A DNA stretch of 64,000 nucleotides from an uncultured Porticoccus sp. (GTDB taxonomy: Bacteria > Pseudomonadota > Gammaproteobacteria > Pseudomonadales > Porticoccaceae). Made by a program: the position numbers and the translations under genes. Each line of letters starts with the position of its first letter. The stretch's first letter is position 1. The notes under the pieces are model-generated. The model was not told the DNA's origin and ran no database searches. It saw only the letters and a list, made by a program, of their open reading frames with translations. The stretch lies in NCBI RefSeq assembly GCF_913061305.1, contig NZ_CAJXST010000010.1:1-64000 (forward strand). Direction: 5' to 3'. Positions 16,522 through 25,085 of this stretch are shown piece by piece.

Positions 16522-17570
16522 CGACGACTGGCTGACCGGGTCAACAGCATCAGCTTGAAACTGCGGTTTTCATCGAACTTTTCTACGTTGAAGTCCGCCT
16601 CCGCAAAACGCTCCAGTGGCACGAAACGATTCACCACAAACAGCGCACGTCCGCCGCTGCGAAGCAGCCTGTGGCAACTGCTGACAAAGCGTCTGGTCAG
16701 TCCGTGGTCGGTGTTGAAGCCCTGGTGAAAGGGTGGATTGCAAATCACGGCATCGAAGCGCTGTGTCAGACTGTCCCCGCAGTTCGATGCGACGACCGCA
16801 CCTTTAATCTGCTGTTCAGTAAAGTTTCTCTGGCACGAGGCAACGGCGGCGGCATTGTTGTCAGTGGCGGTGATTTCGGCATCGGTCAACTGTGCCGCCA
16901 TGACAGAGAGATAGCCGTAGCCGCAGCCGAGATCAAGAATGCTGGTTGGCGGCCGATCGAGGCTCTGGAAAAAATCCTTCAGGTGTGCCGCCAGAAAAGC
17001 ACTGCCCTGGTCAACCTTATGCCAGCCGAACTGTCCGGGTTTGCTGAACAGCAGCCTGTCCTGCCAGGCGACACAGGGCCTGATCAGTGGATATTGCTGG
17101 TCATCCAGAGCCGGTTCTGTGGAGGTCAGATGATGGATGCGGGCTCGGTAGAGGGCGCCCTGCTTTTCCGGACGCCGCTGATCACCAAAATAGTGTCCAG
17201 CTTTTTCGGCATAGGTCTTGATGCCATCGTTTTTCGCGCCGGTCATGGTCAGTACGCCCCCGGCTGGAAGCAGACGGCGTGCCTGGTTGATGATGTGGTG
17301 CACAATCGGTTTTTCCTTGGACACCCGATAGAGGATCTGGCTGAAGCTGCCATCCGCGAAATGGCTGAAGTCAAAATCGCTGAATTCACTGTCAATACCC
17401 TGTGCACGACTGCTTTCGTAGAGGTCGTGGCGATTGGTTACCAGCAAGACGTCCCGGTTTTGCAGTTCGTTCAGTGGCGCATCGTGCAGGTTCTCGTCGG
17501 TCACCAGCAGTTGCCGGCCGGATTCCTGTCGGAGCGGATCGAGCAATAATTGAAAGGCGGGATCAGTCAA
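16515..17570 (-). CDS. RsmC/RlmG-type rRNA guanine-N2 methyltransferase
   Basis: The 351-residue protein has the two-domain layout of RsmC (16S rRNA G1207) and RlmG (23S rRNA G1835) methyltransferases: a degenerate N-terminal methyltransferase-like half and a catalytic C-terminal half. The latter carries the SAM loop LDLGCGYGYLSVMAA near residues 215-229 and the N6/N2-methyltransferase motif NPPFHQG near 282-288. The start is a TTG at 17570 that overlaps the rsuA stop by eight bases, without a good ribosome binding site, so translation is probably coupled to rsuA. RsmC and RlmG are hard to tell apart here; RsmC is favoured by length and by pairing with another 16S modification gene. Confidence 0.85.
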   Translation of the reverse strand: MTDPAFQLLLDPLRQESGRQLLVTDENLHDAPLNELQNRDVLLVTNRHDLYESSRAQGIDSEFSDFDFSHFADGSFSQILYRVSKEKPIVHHIINQARRLLPAGGVLTMTGAKNDGIKTYAEKAGHYFGDQRRPEKQGALYRARIHHLTSTEPALDDQQYPLIRPCVAWQDRLLFSKPGQFGWHKVDQGSAFLAAHLKDFFQSLDRPPTSILDLGCGYGYLSVMAAQLTDAEITATDNNAAAVASCQRNFTEQQIKGAVVASNCGDSLTQRFDAVICNPPFHQGFNTDHGLTRRFVSSCHRLLRSGGRALFVVNRFVPLERFAEADFNVEKFDENRSFKLMLLTRSASRRQ

Positions 17571-18279
17571 GGGTGTTTACGCTCGCAATTTCGGTTTTCG
17601 TCAGTGCCCGGTATTCGCCGGGCTCAAGGGTGCTATCCAGCTCAATGTCCCCTACGCGGAGTCGGTGCAGTCCAATAACACTGTTGCTGAGGGAGGCGAA
17701 CATGCGCTTGACCTGATGGTATTTGCCTTCGCTGATCGTGAGCAGCACCTCGGTGTTGTCGATGAATTCCAGTGTGGCCGGTAGACAGCGGCGCTTTTCC
17801 CCGGCCAGCCATAGGCCGTCGGAAAACTTTCCAATAATGCCTGTATCGAGGGGCTCGGCAACCATGACCCGGTAAGTCTTCAGGCATTGACTGCGGGGCG
17901 AAGTAACCCGGTGATTCCAATGGCCGTCATCCGTGATCAATAGCAGGCCGGTGGCATCAATGTCGAGGCGGCCGGCAATTTGCAATTGCTCCGGCCGCGG
18001 TTCATCCAGCAAATCCAGCGCGGTCGGGTGTTTGCTGTCCCTTGTGACGGACACCACTCCGGCAGGTTTGTGCAACATGAAATAGCGTGCCACAGGTTTG
18101 CTGACAGGGTGCTCATCCACACAAACCCTGGCGTCATCTCCGATGGTCAAGCCCGGGTCACGGGCAATTATTCCCTCGACCTTTACCCTGTTGGCCCTGA
18201 TCAGGTGCTTGACCTGGGAGCGGCTGAAGTCGGTGGCATTGCTGATGAATTTGTCTAATCGCAAGCGTGTGGCAGCCAT
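17563..18279 (-). CDS. rsuA: 16S rRNA pseudouridine synthase RsuA-type
   Basis: RsuA converts U516 of 16S rRNA to pseudouridine. The 238-residue product has an N-terminal S4 RNA-binding domain (LRLDKFISNATDFSRSQVKH region) and the catalytic motif GRLDIDATGLLLIT with the active-site Asp. ATG at 18279 is chosen because AGGGT lies about eight bases upstream; the open frame continues to 18324 but adds a non-conserved extension. The downstream rsmC-like gene overlaps its stop. Related RluE/RluB enzymes share this fold, but length and motif fit RsuA best. Confidence 0.88.
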   Translation of the reverse strand: MAATRLRLDKFISNATDFSRSQVKHLIRANRVKVEGIIARDPGLTIGDDARVCVDEHPVSKPVARYFMLHKPAGVVSVTRDSKHPTALDLLDEPRPEQLQIAGRLDIDATGLLLITDDGHWNHRVTSPRSQCLKTYRVMVAEPLDTGIIGKFSDGLWLAGEKRRCLPATLEFIDNTEVLLTISEGKYHQVKRMFASLSNSVIGLHRLRVGDIELDSTLEPGEYRALTKTEIASVNTLD

Positions 18280-18339
18280 TGGTGAATACCCTGCAAGTGT
18301 GCTGGATGGGCGACGCCCGGGCAATGCCCTGTCGACGGG

Positions 18340-18996
18340 TCAGCCCCGGAGGCTGATGATTTCCCAGCCGCGCTGTTCCGCCACCTGGCGCAATGCGTCA
18401 CAGGGATCGACAGCGACAGGTCGATCGACAATCTGCAGCAGCGGCAGGTCGTTGATGGAGTCGCTGTAAAAGCAGCTGCCGACCAGGTTGTGCCCGGTCT
18501 TTGCCAGCCAGGCCTCAAGGCGCACAACCTTGCCCTCCCTGTAGCTGGGAATGCCGGATACCCGTCCGGTATAGCGGCCATCCCGTTGCTCCAGCTCAGT
18601 GGCTATCAGCTCGGTAACCCCCAGTTTCCGGCAGATGGGTTCCACCACGAAACGGTTTGTCGACGTGATGATCATGACAAGATCGCCCTGCTCCCGGTGT
18701 TTCTGCAATAACCGTTCGGCGCTCGGTAGCCACATCGGTGCAATCACCTCATCCATGAACTGGCTGTGCAGTCGGGCCAATTCGGCAGATGTCAGTGTTG
18801 CCAGTGGTTGCAGGGCAAAGGCAAGGTAGTTGTTCATATCCAGAACCCCGTTCAGGTAGTCCTGATAGAACTGGTCATTCATGCGCCTGTAATGCGCTTT
18901 ATCCACGATCTGGTGGTTGACGAGGAACTCGCCCCAGCCGTGATCACTGTCGCCTGCGATTAGTGTGTTGTCGAGGTCAAAGAGGGCAAGCGCCAT
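18340..18996 (-). CDS. HAD-IB family phosphatase (SerB-like, histidinol-phosphatase type)
   Basis: The 218-residue cytoplasmic enzyme begins MALALFDLDNTLIAGDSD, the DxDxT motif of HAD phosphatases. Motif II is ITSTNRF with a Ser/Thr; the motif III Lys lies in YREGKVVRLEAW; motif IV is YSDSINDLPLL with the acidic pair. It belongs to the HAD-IB group that includes phosphoserine phosphatase and a histidinol-phosphatase described in Pseudomonas. In Pseudomonas a member of this group lies next to rppH and ptsP, as here. The substrate is inferred only from that resemblance. It is divergent from rppH and 60 bases upstream of rsuA on the same strand. Confidence 0.87.
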   Translation of the reverse strand: MALALFDLDNTLIAGDSDHGWGEFLVNHQIVDKAHYRRMNDQFYQDYLNGVLDMNNYLAFALQPLATLTSAELARLHSQFMDEVIAPMWLPSAERLLQKHREQGDLVMIITSTNRFVVEPICRKLGVTELIATELEQRDGRYTGRVSGIPSYREGKVVRLEAWLAKTGHNLVGSCFYSDSINDLPLLQIVDRPVAVDPCDALRQVAEQRGWEIISLRG

Positions 18997-19070
18997 GGGT
19001 TTCCCGAGAATGGTTAGTCAAAAAAGGCGGCTTAGCTTACCCATAGATAAGGCTGTCCTCAACTAACTAT

Positions 19071-19101
19071 TTGATGTAACTTCGTAGATAGGCGTTATTA
19101 T
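19071..19101 (+). promoter_or_regulatory. Weak candidate promoter upstream of rppH
   Basis: TTGATG (19071-19076) and TATTAT (19096-19101) resemble sigma-70 -35 and -10 elements, but the 19-base spacing is long. The -10 lies inside a small inverted repeat, GTTATT/AATAAC (19094-19110). The position, 28 bases before the rppH start, is suitable. Confidence 0.25.
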
Positions 19102-19128
19102 TAAAATAACAGGGTAAGGGTTGGTTCG

Positions 19129-19617
19129 GTGGTCGATCGAGAAGGTTTTCGCCCCAATGTGGGCATCATGATTTCAGATGGTGCGGGCAGGTTGTTGTGG
19201 GCCAGGCGTATTGGCCAGGATGCCTGGCAATTCCCCCAGGGCGGCATCAATCCCGGAGAAAAACCGGAGCATGCCATGTATCGCGAGCTGTATGAAGAAA
19301 TAGGCCTGGAGCCTGATGACGTCGAGCTGCTCGCCTGTACCCGGGGCTGGTTACGTTACCGGCTGCCCAGAGCGATGCAGCGCAGACACAGCAAGCCACT
19401 GTGCATCGGCCAGAAGCAGAAATGGTACATGTTGAAGCTGCTGGCCGGGGAGGATCGTATCAGACTGGATCTCAGCGGCAAGCCGGAGTTTGATCACTGG
19501 CAGTGGGTGAGCTATTGGTACCCGGTCAATCAGGTTATCGAGTTCAAGCAAGAGGTGTATCGCCGGGCATTGAAGGAGTTGGCACCCATGCACTGCGAAC
19601 TGGAGCGTCAAAGCTAG
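19129..19617 (+). CDS. rppH: RNA pyrophosphohydrolase RppH
   Basis: RppH removes pyrophosphate from the 5' end of mRNA and so triggers RNase E-dependent decay. The 162-residue protein begins [14 protein letters not shown], the family opening, and holds the Nudix box [20 protein letters not shown] (about residues 38-57) with the metal-binding REL-EE glutamates. The start is a GTG at 19129; homologues begin at the same point. ptsP starts on the base after its stop codon. The rppH-ptsP pair is conserved in pseudomonads and enterobacteria. Confidence 0.96.
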   Translation: MVDREGFRPNVGIMISDGAGRLLWARRIGQDAWQFPQGGINPGEKPEHAMYRELYEEIGLEPDDVELLACTRGWLRYRLPRAMQRRHSKPLCIGQKQKWYMLKLLAGEDRIRLDLSGKPEFDHWQWVSYWYPVNQVIEFKQEVYRRALKELAPMHCELERQS

Positions 19618-21897
19618 ATGCTGGAATCACTGAGGAACATTGTTCAGCAGGTTAACGCCGCCAAGGATTTTGGCGAGGTGTTGCGGTTGATTGTTCAGCT
19701 GGTGAAGGAGGTGATGGATACCGGTATGTGTTCGGTCTATCTCTACAGCCCGAGCACCAATAGCTACGTATTAATGGCCACTGACGGGCTCAACCCCAAC
19801 TCGGTGGGCAAGGTCCACCTGTCCAGCAGGGAAGGCCTGGTGGGTCTGGTGGCATCGCGGGCTGAACCGATCAATCTCGAAGAAGCCGAGGCCCACCCTA
19901 ACTTTGCTTTTTTCCCCGAAACGGGAGAGGAGCGTTTCCGCTCTTTCCTCGGTGCCCCCATTATTCACCACCGGAAAGTACTCGGCGTATTGGTGGTGCA
20001 ACAGCAGGAACGCCGCCGCTTCGACGAGAGTGAAGAATCCTTTCTGGTGACCGTGTCGGCACAACTGGCCGGTGTGATTGCGCATGCGGATGCTACCGGT
20101 GAGCTGGATCAATTGCTCAACCCCCAGCAGGCGGTTATTCACGAACGGATTTACCCCGGTGTGGCCAGTGCGCCCGGTGTGGCCATTGGTACCGTGGTGG
20201 TGATCTCTTCGCCTGCCGACCTGAAAGCCGTGCCGATGAGAAAGGTGCCCGATACCGAGGCCGAGTTGGTATTGTTTCGTCATGCCATGGAGCAGACGAA
20301 AACAGATATTCGAGCTCTTGATCAGACGATGGTGAGCAAGCTCAGTGAAGAGGAGCGCGCCCTGTTCGACGTCTATGTCCGGATGCTGGACGATCATTCC
20401 ATGGGCGGTGAAGTGCTCGGCCTGATCAGGGAGGGGTTCTGTGCCCAGAGCGCCTGGTCACAGGTGGTACTGGGGCATATCCGCCTGTTCAAAAGCATGC
20501 AGGACGCCTATCTTCGCGAGCGTGCCTCCGATGTGGAGGATCTGGGTCGCCGGGTGCTCGCCTATCTTCAGCAATCGGAAGTCAAGCGCACCGTCTTTCC
20601 CGAAAGAATGGTGATGATTGGTGAGGAGCTGTCAGCGGCCTCCTTTGCCGACGTGCCACTGGAAAATGTGGCGGCCATAGTCTCCGTGAAAGGATCCCGC
20701 AACTCGCATATGGCTATTCTCGGTCGCGCGATCGGCATCCCCACCGTCATGGGTGTGATGGACTTACCCTGGGGGCGTCTGGATGGCGAAGAAGTGATCG
20801 TGGATGGTCACACCGGTCAGGTGATTGTCTCGCCCCGCGACGAACTGCTTCAGGCCTACACCCAGCAGATCTATGAAGAGAAGCTGCTCGCGGCCGACCT
20901 GGAAAAGCTGACGGATAAACCCTGTGTGACGACAGATGGGCATCATGTCTCTTTGTGGGTCAATACCGGCTTGCGCCTCGATTCCATGCTGTCACTGGAT
21001 CGCGGCGCCGAAGGGGTTGGCCTGTACCGCACCGAAATTCCGTTCCTGATGCTGGATCGCTTCCCCTCGGAGGAAGAGCAGCGCAAGGCCTACCGGGAGC
21101 ATCTGGAAATGTTTTCCCCTCGTACCGTCACCATGCGGACGCTGGATATTGGTGGCGACAAGGATCTGCCCTACTTTCCCATTGAGGAGGCAAACCCGTT
21201 TCTGGGCTGGCGCGGTATCCGCATTTGTCTCGACCATCCGGAGATTTTTCTGGTGCAGCTGCGCGCGATGATGCGTGCCAGCGAGGGGCTGAATAATCTC
21301 AGCATCCTGTTGCCGATGATCTCCAACGTACCGGAGTTGGAGAGCGCACTGCAGCTGATTTACCAGGTTTACGATGAGCTGACAGAGGAAGAGGGTTACC
21401 AGATCGAAATGCCCAATGTCGGCGCCATGATCGAAGTACCCGCTGCAGTCTACCAAATCAGGGAGCTGGCGCGTCGCGTGGATTTCCTGTCAGTGGGCAC
21501 CAATGATCTTACGCAGTATCTGCTGGCAGTGGATCGCAATAATCCGCGCGTGGCAGACCTGTACCACGCCTGTCATCCCAGTGTGTTGCGGGCCTTGCTC
21601 GCCATATCCGAGGGCGCCAGAGGCGAGTGCACCCCGGTCAGTGTCTGTGGTGAGATGGCTGGCGATCCGATCGGTGCGGTATTGTTGCTGGCGCTGGGCT
21701 TTCGGGTGTTGTCGATGAGTGCCACGAACCTGCTTAAAGTCAAAGCGATACTCCGCCAGGTGAGCCTGGTGGAAGCGACGAAATTGCTGGAGGAGGTCAT
21801 GCTGATGCCGGATGCCGATTCAGTCTGGCGGCACATGGAGAGAGCGCTGAAAAAGCCCGATCTTGCCGCCCTGTTTCGCGGCACGGCCATGCATTGA
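19618..21897 (+). CDS. ptsP: PTS system phosphoenolpyruvate phosphotransferase PtsP (EI-Ntr)
   Basis: PtsP is enzyme I of the nitrogen PTS: it takes phosphate from phosphoenolpyruvate and passes it to NPr, which relays it to PtsN regulators. The 759-residue protein has an N-terminal GAF domain (about 1-155), the PEP-utilising N-terminal and phosphohistidine domains with H364 in GSRNSHMAILGRA, and a TIM-barrel PEP-binding domain with motifs RTEIPFLM, DIGGDKDLPY and SVCGEMAGDP. ATG follows the rppH stop directly, so the two genes are co-transcribed. ptsH and ptsN are not in the window. Confidence 0.96.
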   Translation: MLESLRNIVQQVNAAKDFGEVLRLIVQLVKEVMDTGMCSVYLYSPSTNSYVLMATDGLNPNSVGKVHLSSREGLVGLVASRAEPINLEEAEAHPNFAFFPETGEERFRSFLGAPIIHHRKVLGVLVVQQQERRRFDESEESFLVTVSAQLAGVIAHADATGELDQLLNPQQAVIHERIYPGVASAPGVAIGTVVVISSPADLKAVPMRKVPDTEAELVLFRHAMEQTKTDIRALDQTMVSKLSEEERALFDVYVRMLDDHSMGGEVLGLIREGFCAQSAWSQVVLGHIRLFKSMQDAYLRERASDVEDLGRRVLAYLQQSEVKRTVFPERMVMIGEELSAASFADVPLENVAAIVSVKGSRNSHMAILGRAIGIPTVMGVMDLPWGRLDGEEVIVDGHTGQVIVSPRDELLQAYTQQIYEEKLLAADLEKLTDKPCVTTDGHHVSLWVNTGLRLDSMLSLDRGAEGVGLYRTEIPFLMLDRFPSEEEQRKAYREHLEMFSPRTVTMRTLDIGGDKDLPYFPIEEANPFLGWRGIRICLDHPEIFLVQLRAMMRASEGLNNLSILLPMISNVPELESALQLIYQVYDELTEEEGYQIEMPNVGAMIEVPAAVYQIRELARRVDFLSVGTNDLTQYLLAVDRNNPRVADLYHACHPSVLRALLAISEGARGECTPVSVCGEMAGDPIGAVLLLALGFRVLSMSATNLLKVKAILRQVSLVEATKLLEEVMLMPDADSVWRHMERALKKPDLAALFRGTAMH

Positions 21898-21912
21898 ATC
21901 CCCGGCCCCTCC

Positions 21913-22680
21913 TTAACACTTGCCATCAAGGCTGAAGGACAGGCGCTGTCCCGGTTGGCCGCCCGGTTGATAATTTTGTTCCATCATTTGCATAACCCCT
22001 GCGCGATTCATCAGGAGTACGCTGGTGCAGCGTGTGCCGTAATCCTGACCACAGATAAACGGTGGGGATAGCATTCTTTCCAGTGCGATACCCACCCCCG
22101 TATCCGGCAGGGCTTCATCGGCAAAAGGTGCCTGCCGTTGCAGGCAGGCCGCCAGGGATGAAAAATCGGGCGTCTGCTGCCTTTGCAGCACGGCTGTCAA
22201 CGCAGCTTTGGCATGTTGCGCTTTGGGCCAGGGACTATCCAGCAGATGATTGGACAGTGAGTAGATGCCCGGCGGCAAAATCTGTACGGTGCTGTGGCGG
22301 TTTGAGCAATACGCCAGCGTTTCGCGATCCCCGACCAGCAGGTTGAAGCCATTGAAGTCCGCCCCCTTGCGGATAACCTGCCCGGTGTAGTCGACAGCCG
22401 ACGCATTGCCCTGTAAAAATTCCCGGGTGAGGTCGCCGCGGGACCGCGGGGCCGGGTTTTCCCTACCCTCCCGGTAATTGGTGACCCCGGCCCAGCGACC
22501 GTTGCGGTTGACCCCCAGCCATGTGCCACCGCCCTGCAGGTCGCGACCCGCCAGAATATCCGGCGCTTCTGCCCAGAAATGCAGCGGCGTCGAGGGCCGC
22601 CGGTAGTATTCATCGCGGTTGGCGACAACGATCAGCGGGAACTCGGGGTGGGTTTGCCAAGCCAGTACCATCAAACACAT
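21913..22680 (-). CDS. NRDE family protein (TANGO2 homologue)
   Basis: The 255-residue protein begins MCLMVLAWQTHPEFPLIVVANRDE, containing the Asn-Arg-Asp-Glu signature that names the NRDE/TANGO2 family, with Cys2 exposed after Met removal, as in Ntn-hydrolase folds. Further conserved parts are LAGRDLQGGGTWLGVN and YSLSNHLLDSPWPK. The biochemical role is not settled; eukaryotic TANGO2 has been linked to heme and lipid handling. An open frame continues upstream to 23430 but runs antisense through lgt and is not coding. It is convergent with ptsP (15-base gap) and divergent from lgt (72-base gap). Confidence 0.88.
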   Translation of the reverse strand: MCLMVLAWQTHPEFPLIVVANRDEYYRRPSTPLHFWAEAPDILAGRDLQGGGTWLGVNRNGRWAGVTNYREGRENPAPRSRGDLTREFLQGNASAVDYTGQVIRKGADFNGFNLLVGDRETLAYCSNRHSTVQILPPGIYSLSNHLLDSPWPKAQHAKAALTAVLQRQQTPDFSSLAACLQRQAPFADEALPDTGVGIALERMLSPPFICGQDYGTRCTSVLLMNRAGVMQMMEQNYQPGGQPGQRLSFSLDGKC

Positions 22681-22752
22681 ACCGTCATTGTACCCCACCC
22701 GGTGACAAGCTATGATCGCCGCAGACTCCCCCGCTGTAGATGAACTGATTGC

Positions 22753-23556
22753 ATGCTGAGCTATCCCCAGATTGATCCTGTCGCCTTTGCCCTTGGCCCA
22801 CTGACGGTCCACTGGTACGGCCTGATGTACCTGGTAGGGTTTATCGCAGCCTGGTTGCTGGCGCTGCGTCGCAGCGAGCGACCCTGGTCTCCGGTGCGCC
22901 GCAATCAAGTGGAAGATCTGGTGGTGTATGGCGCCTTTGGCGTGATCCTCGGCGGCCGCTTCGGCTATGTCATGTTTTACAATCTTGATAAATGGTTGTC
23001 GGATCCTCTTTGGTTGTTCCGGGTCTGGGAGGGCGGCATGTCTTTCCATGGCGGTCTGTTGGGGGTGCTGATTGCCCTCTGGTTGTTCAGTCGCCGCACC
23101 AATCAATCCTTTCTGGCGCTTGGGGATTTTGTCACCATCATGGTGCCGATTGGTCTGGGGCTGGGCCGGATAGGTAATTTTATTGGTCAGGAGCTGTGGG
23201 GTCGGTATACCAGTTCGTGGGTTGGCATGGTATTTCCCAGTGACCCACAGCAGTTGCCAAGGCACCCATCGCAGCTCTATCAGGCATTTCTGGAGGGGCT
23301 GGTACTGTTTCTGGTACTGCTGATTTTTACCCGGAAACCCCGCCCCGCCGGTATGGTAAGTGGACTGTTTCTGGCGCTCTATGGCAGCTTTCGCTTTGCT
23401 GTTGAGTTTTTTCGGGAGCCCGATAGCCATATCGGTTTTGATCTTTTTGACTGGATGACCCGCGGCCAGTTGCTGTCTCTGCCGATGATTGCCGTGGGGG
23501 TTGGCCTGATACTCTGGAGTTGGCTGCGGTCAGGTAATATCAATACTGTCCGTTAG
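22753..23556 (+). CDS. lgt: Prolipoprotein diacylglyceryl transferase
   Basis: Lgt moves diacylglycerol from phosphatidylglycerol onto the lipobox cysteine of prolipoproteins in the inner membrane. The 267-residue protein is polytopic with about seven hydrophobic segments and shows the Lgt signature [14 protein letters not shown] (about residues 138-151), the HGG motif in MSFHGGLLG and [13 protein letters not shown]. Length is usual. It begins the lgt-thyA-folA series; thyA starts 19 bases after its stop. Confidence 0.97.
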   Translation: MLSYPQIDPVAFALGPLTVHWYGLMYLVGFIAAWLLALRRSERPWSPVRRNQVEDLVVYGAFGVILGGRFGYVMFYNLDKWLSDPLWLFRVWEGGMSFHGGLLGVLIALWLFSRRTNQSFLALGDFVTIMVPIGLGLGRIGNFIGQELWGRYTSSWVGMVFPSDPQQLPRHPSQLYQAFLEGLVLFLVLLIFTRKPRPAGMVSGLFLALYGSFRFAVEFFREPDSHIGFDLFDWMTRGQLLSLPMIAVGVGLILWSWLRSGNINTVR

Positions 23557-23575
23557 TGGCGGAAGAGGGTCAAAC

Positions 23576-24481
23576 ATGAAGCAATATCTCGATCTGATGC
23601 GCCACATTCGGGATAGTGGTGTCCGCAAGGAAGATCGCACCGGTACGGGTACGCTCAGTGTGTTTGGTTACCAGATGCGCTTCGATCTGGCCGAGGGTTT
23701 TCCGCTGGTCACGACCAAGAAAGTCCACCTGAAATCGATCATCCACGAGCTGCTGTGGTTTATCCGCGGCGATACCAATATCCGCTACCTGGTGCAAAAC
23801 GGCGTCAATATCTGGAACCACTGGCCGTTCCAGAGCTGGCTCAACCAGACCGGGCGGGCCGACGACTATCCCATGTACAGCCCCGAGTGGCGCGAGCAGA
23901 TGAAGGTGTTCGTGGCGAAGGTCCGCGAAGATGAGGCCTTTGCCGCTCAATACGGCGATCTGGGGCCGGTGTACGGTCACCAGTGGCGCAATTTCGAGGG
24001 TGTGGATCAACTGGCCCAGGTGGTTGGGGAGATTCGCAGCAATCCGGACTCCCGCCGTCTGATCGTCTCCGCCTGGAATCCCAAGGACATTCCGGTGATG
24101 GTCAAGTCCGGCCTGCCGCCCTGCCACAGTCTGTTTCAGTTTTACGTCACTGACGGGCGGCTGTCCTGTCAGTTGTACCAGCGCAGCGCCGACGTGTTCC
24201 TCGGTGTGCCGTTCAATATCGCCTCCTATGCGCTGCTGACCCTGATGGTGGCCCAGGTCACCGGTCTGCAACCGGGGGATTTCGTGCATACCTTTGGCGA
24301 TGCACACCTCTACGCCAATCACGGCCAGCAGGTGGAAGAGCAGTTGGGGCGGTCACCTTTCCCGCTGCCGCGCATGGCCATCAACCCTGCCGTGACCGAC
24401 CTGTTCGATTTCCGCTTCGAGGATTTCGAGCTGCTTAACTATCAGTCCCACGCCCCGATTTCGGCGCCGGTAGCGGTGTAA
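23576..24481 (+). CDS. thyA: Thymidylate synthase
   Basis: ThyA methylates dUMP to dTMP with methylenetetrahydrofolate. The 301-residue protein has the catalytic Cys183 in [12 protein letters not shown], the [19 protein letters not shown] motif and the dUMP-binding Arg in the [12 protein letters not shown] segment. It is about 37 residues longer than the 264-residue E. coli enzyme because of an insert around residues 85-130, a length seen in other thymidylate synthases. GAGGGT lies just upstream of ATG 23576. The dihydrofolate reductase gene that regenerates its cofactor follows after four bases. Confidence 0.97.
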   Translation: MKQYLDLMRHIRDSGVRKEDRTGTGTLSVFGYQMRFDLAEGFPLVTTKKVHLKSIIHELLWFIRGDTNIRYLVQNGVNIWNHWPFQSWLNQTGRADDYPMYSPEWREQMKVFVAKVREDEAFAAQYGDLGPVYGHQWRNFEGVDQLAQVVGEIRSNPDSRRLIVSAWNPKDIPVMVKSGLPPCHSLFQFYVTDGRLSCQLYQRSADVFLGVPFNIASYALLTLMVAQVTGLQPGDFVHTFGDAHLYANHGQQVEEQLGRSPFPLPRMAINPAVTDLFDFRFEDFELLNYQSHAPISAPVAV

Positions 24482-24485
24482 CCCG

Positions 24486-24998
24486 ATGGTTTGTCTGACC
24501 CTTTCCCTGATTGTTGCAATGGATCGAAATCGTGTCATTGGCAGCAATAATACGCTGCCCTGGCGATTGCCGGACGATTTAAGGTATTTCAAGTCGGTCA
24601 CCATGGGCAAACCGATTCTGATGGGCCGCAAAACGTTCGAGTCCATTGGTCGGCCCTTGCCGGGCAGATTGAATATCGTGATCAGTCGGGACCCGTGCTG
24701 GCAACACAGCGGGGTTGCCACGGCCTCTTCCCTGGCCGATGCGATGGCACTGGCTGCTGCCGACCCCGGTGCTGTGGCCGCCGGAGAAGTGATGGTGATC
24801 GGTGGGGAACAGATCTATCGCAGCGCCATTGAGCTGGCAGACCGGCTCTATATTACCCGGGTCGACACAGCGGTAGAGGGCGATGCCTTCTTTCCTGATT
24901 TCGATGAGACCTGTTGGCTGGAGGTGGCGCGAAAACAGCCGGACAATCAGGCTGACATCCCCTACTACTTTCAGGTGCTCGAGCGCCGCAGACGCTGA
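24486..24998 (+). CDS. folA: Dihydrofolate reductase
   Basis: FolA reduces dihydrofolate to tetrahydrofolate with NADPH. The 170-residue protein shows VAMDRNRVIGSNNTLPWRLPDDLRYF split across the active site, with the catalytic Asp in the LPDD segment, the NADPH-binding MGRKTFESIGRPLPGR and the late motif VIGGEQIYRSAIELADRLY. It lies four bases downstream of thyA, so the two folate-cycle enzymes are probably co-expressed. Length is typical. Confidence 0.97.
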   Translation: MVCLTLSLIVAMDRNRVIGSNNTLPWRLPDDLRYFKSVTMGKPILMGRKTFESIGRPLPGRLNIVISRDPCWQHSGVATASSLADAMALAAADPGAVAAGEVMVIGGEQIYRSAIELADRLYITRVDTAVEGDAFFPDFDETCWLEVARKQPDNQADIPYYFQVLERRRR

Positions 24999-25019
24999 AA
25001 CTGGTTACAGTCGGACTAT

Positions 25020-25048
25020 TTGCTTGTTCGGTAAATCGTAATGATAAT
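25020..25048 (+). promoter_or_regulatory. Candidate sigma-70 promoter of the TonB2 operon
   Basis: TTGCTT (25020-25025) and GATAAT (25043-25048) are separated by 17 bases. The -10 element matches consensus at five of six positions. A start site about seven bases further on would leave a leader of roughly 30 bases before the GTG start at 25086. Confidence 0.55.
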
Positions 25049-25055
25049 GGTTAGC
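25037..25055 (+). promoter_or_regulatory. Fur-box-like operator
   Basis: The 19 bases cgtaatgataatggttagc match the classical Fur box GATAATGATAATCATTATC at 14 of 19 positions by direct comparison. The site covers the putative -10 element, where iron-loaded Fur would block transcription. It stands immediately before a TonB energy-transduction operon, a common Fur target. Confidence 0.65.
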
Positions 25056-25085
25056 TTGTTTTGTTTTATTTGTGTTGGAGTTTCT

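Noticed and set aside
16671-17549. 292-codon plus-strand open frame inside the rsmC-like gene
   Set aside because: Antisense shadow; the minus-strand frame has SAM and NPPF motifs.
22681-23430. N-terminal extension of the NRDE protein gene
   Set aside because: The extension is antisense to lgt, is rich in Gln/Pro/His without a domain, and the family starts at MCLMV (22680).
25041-25085. ATG at 25041 as start of the DUF3450 gene
   Set aside because: No ribosome binding site, and it lies inside the Fur-box-like operator and -10 region; GTG at 25086 with GGAG is better.
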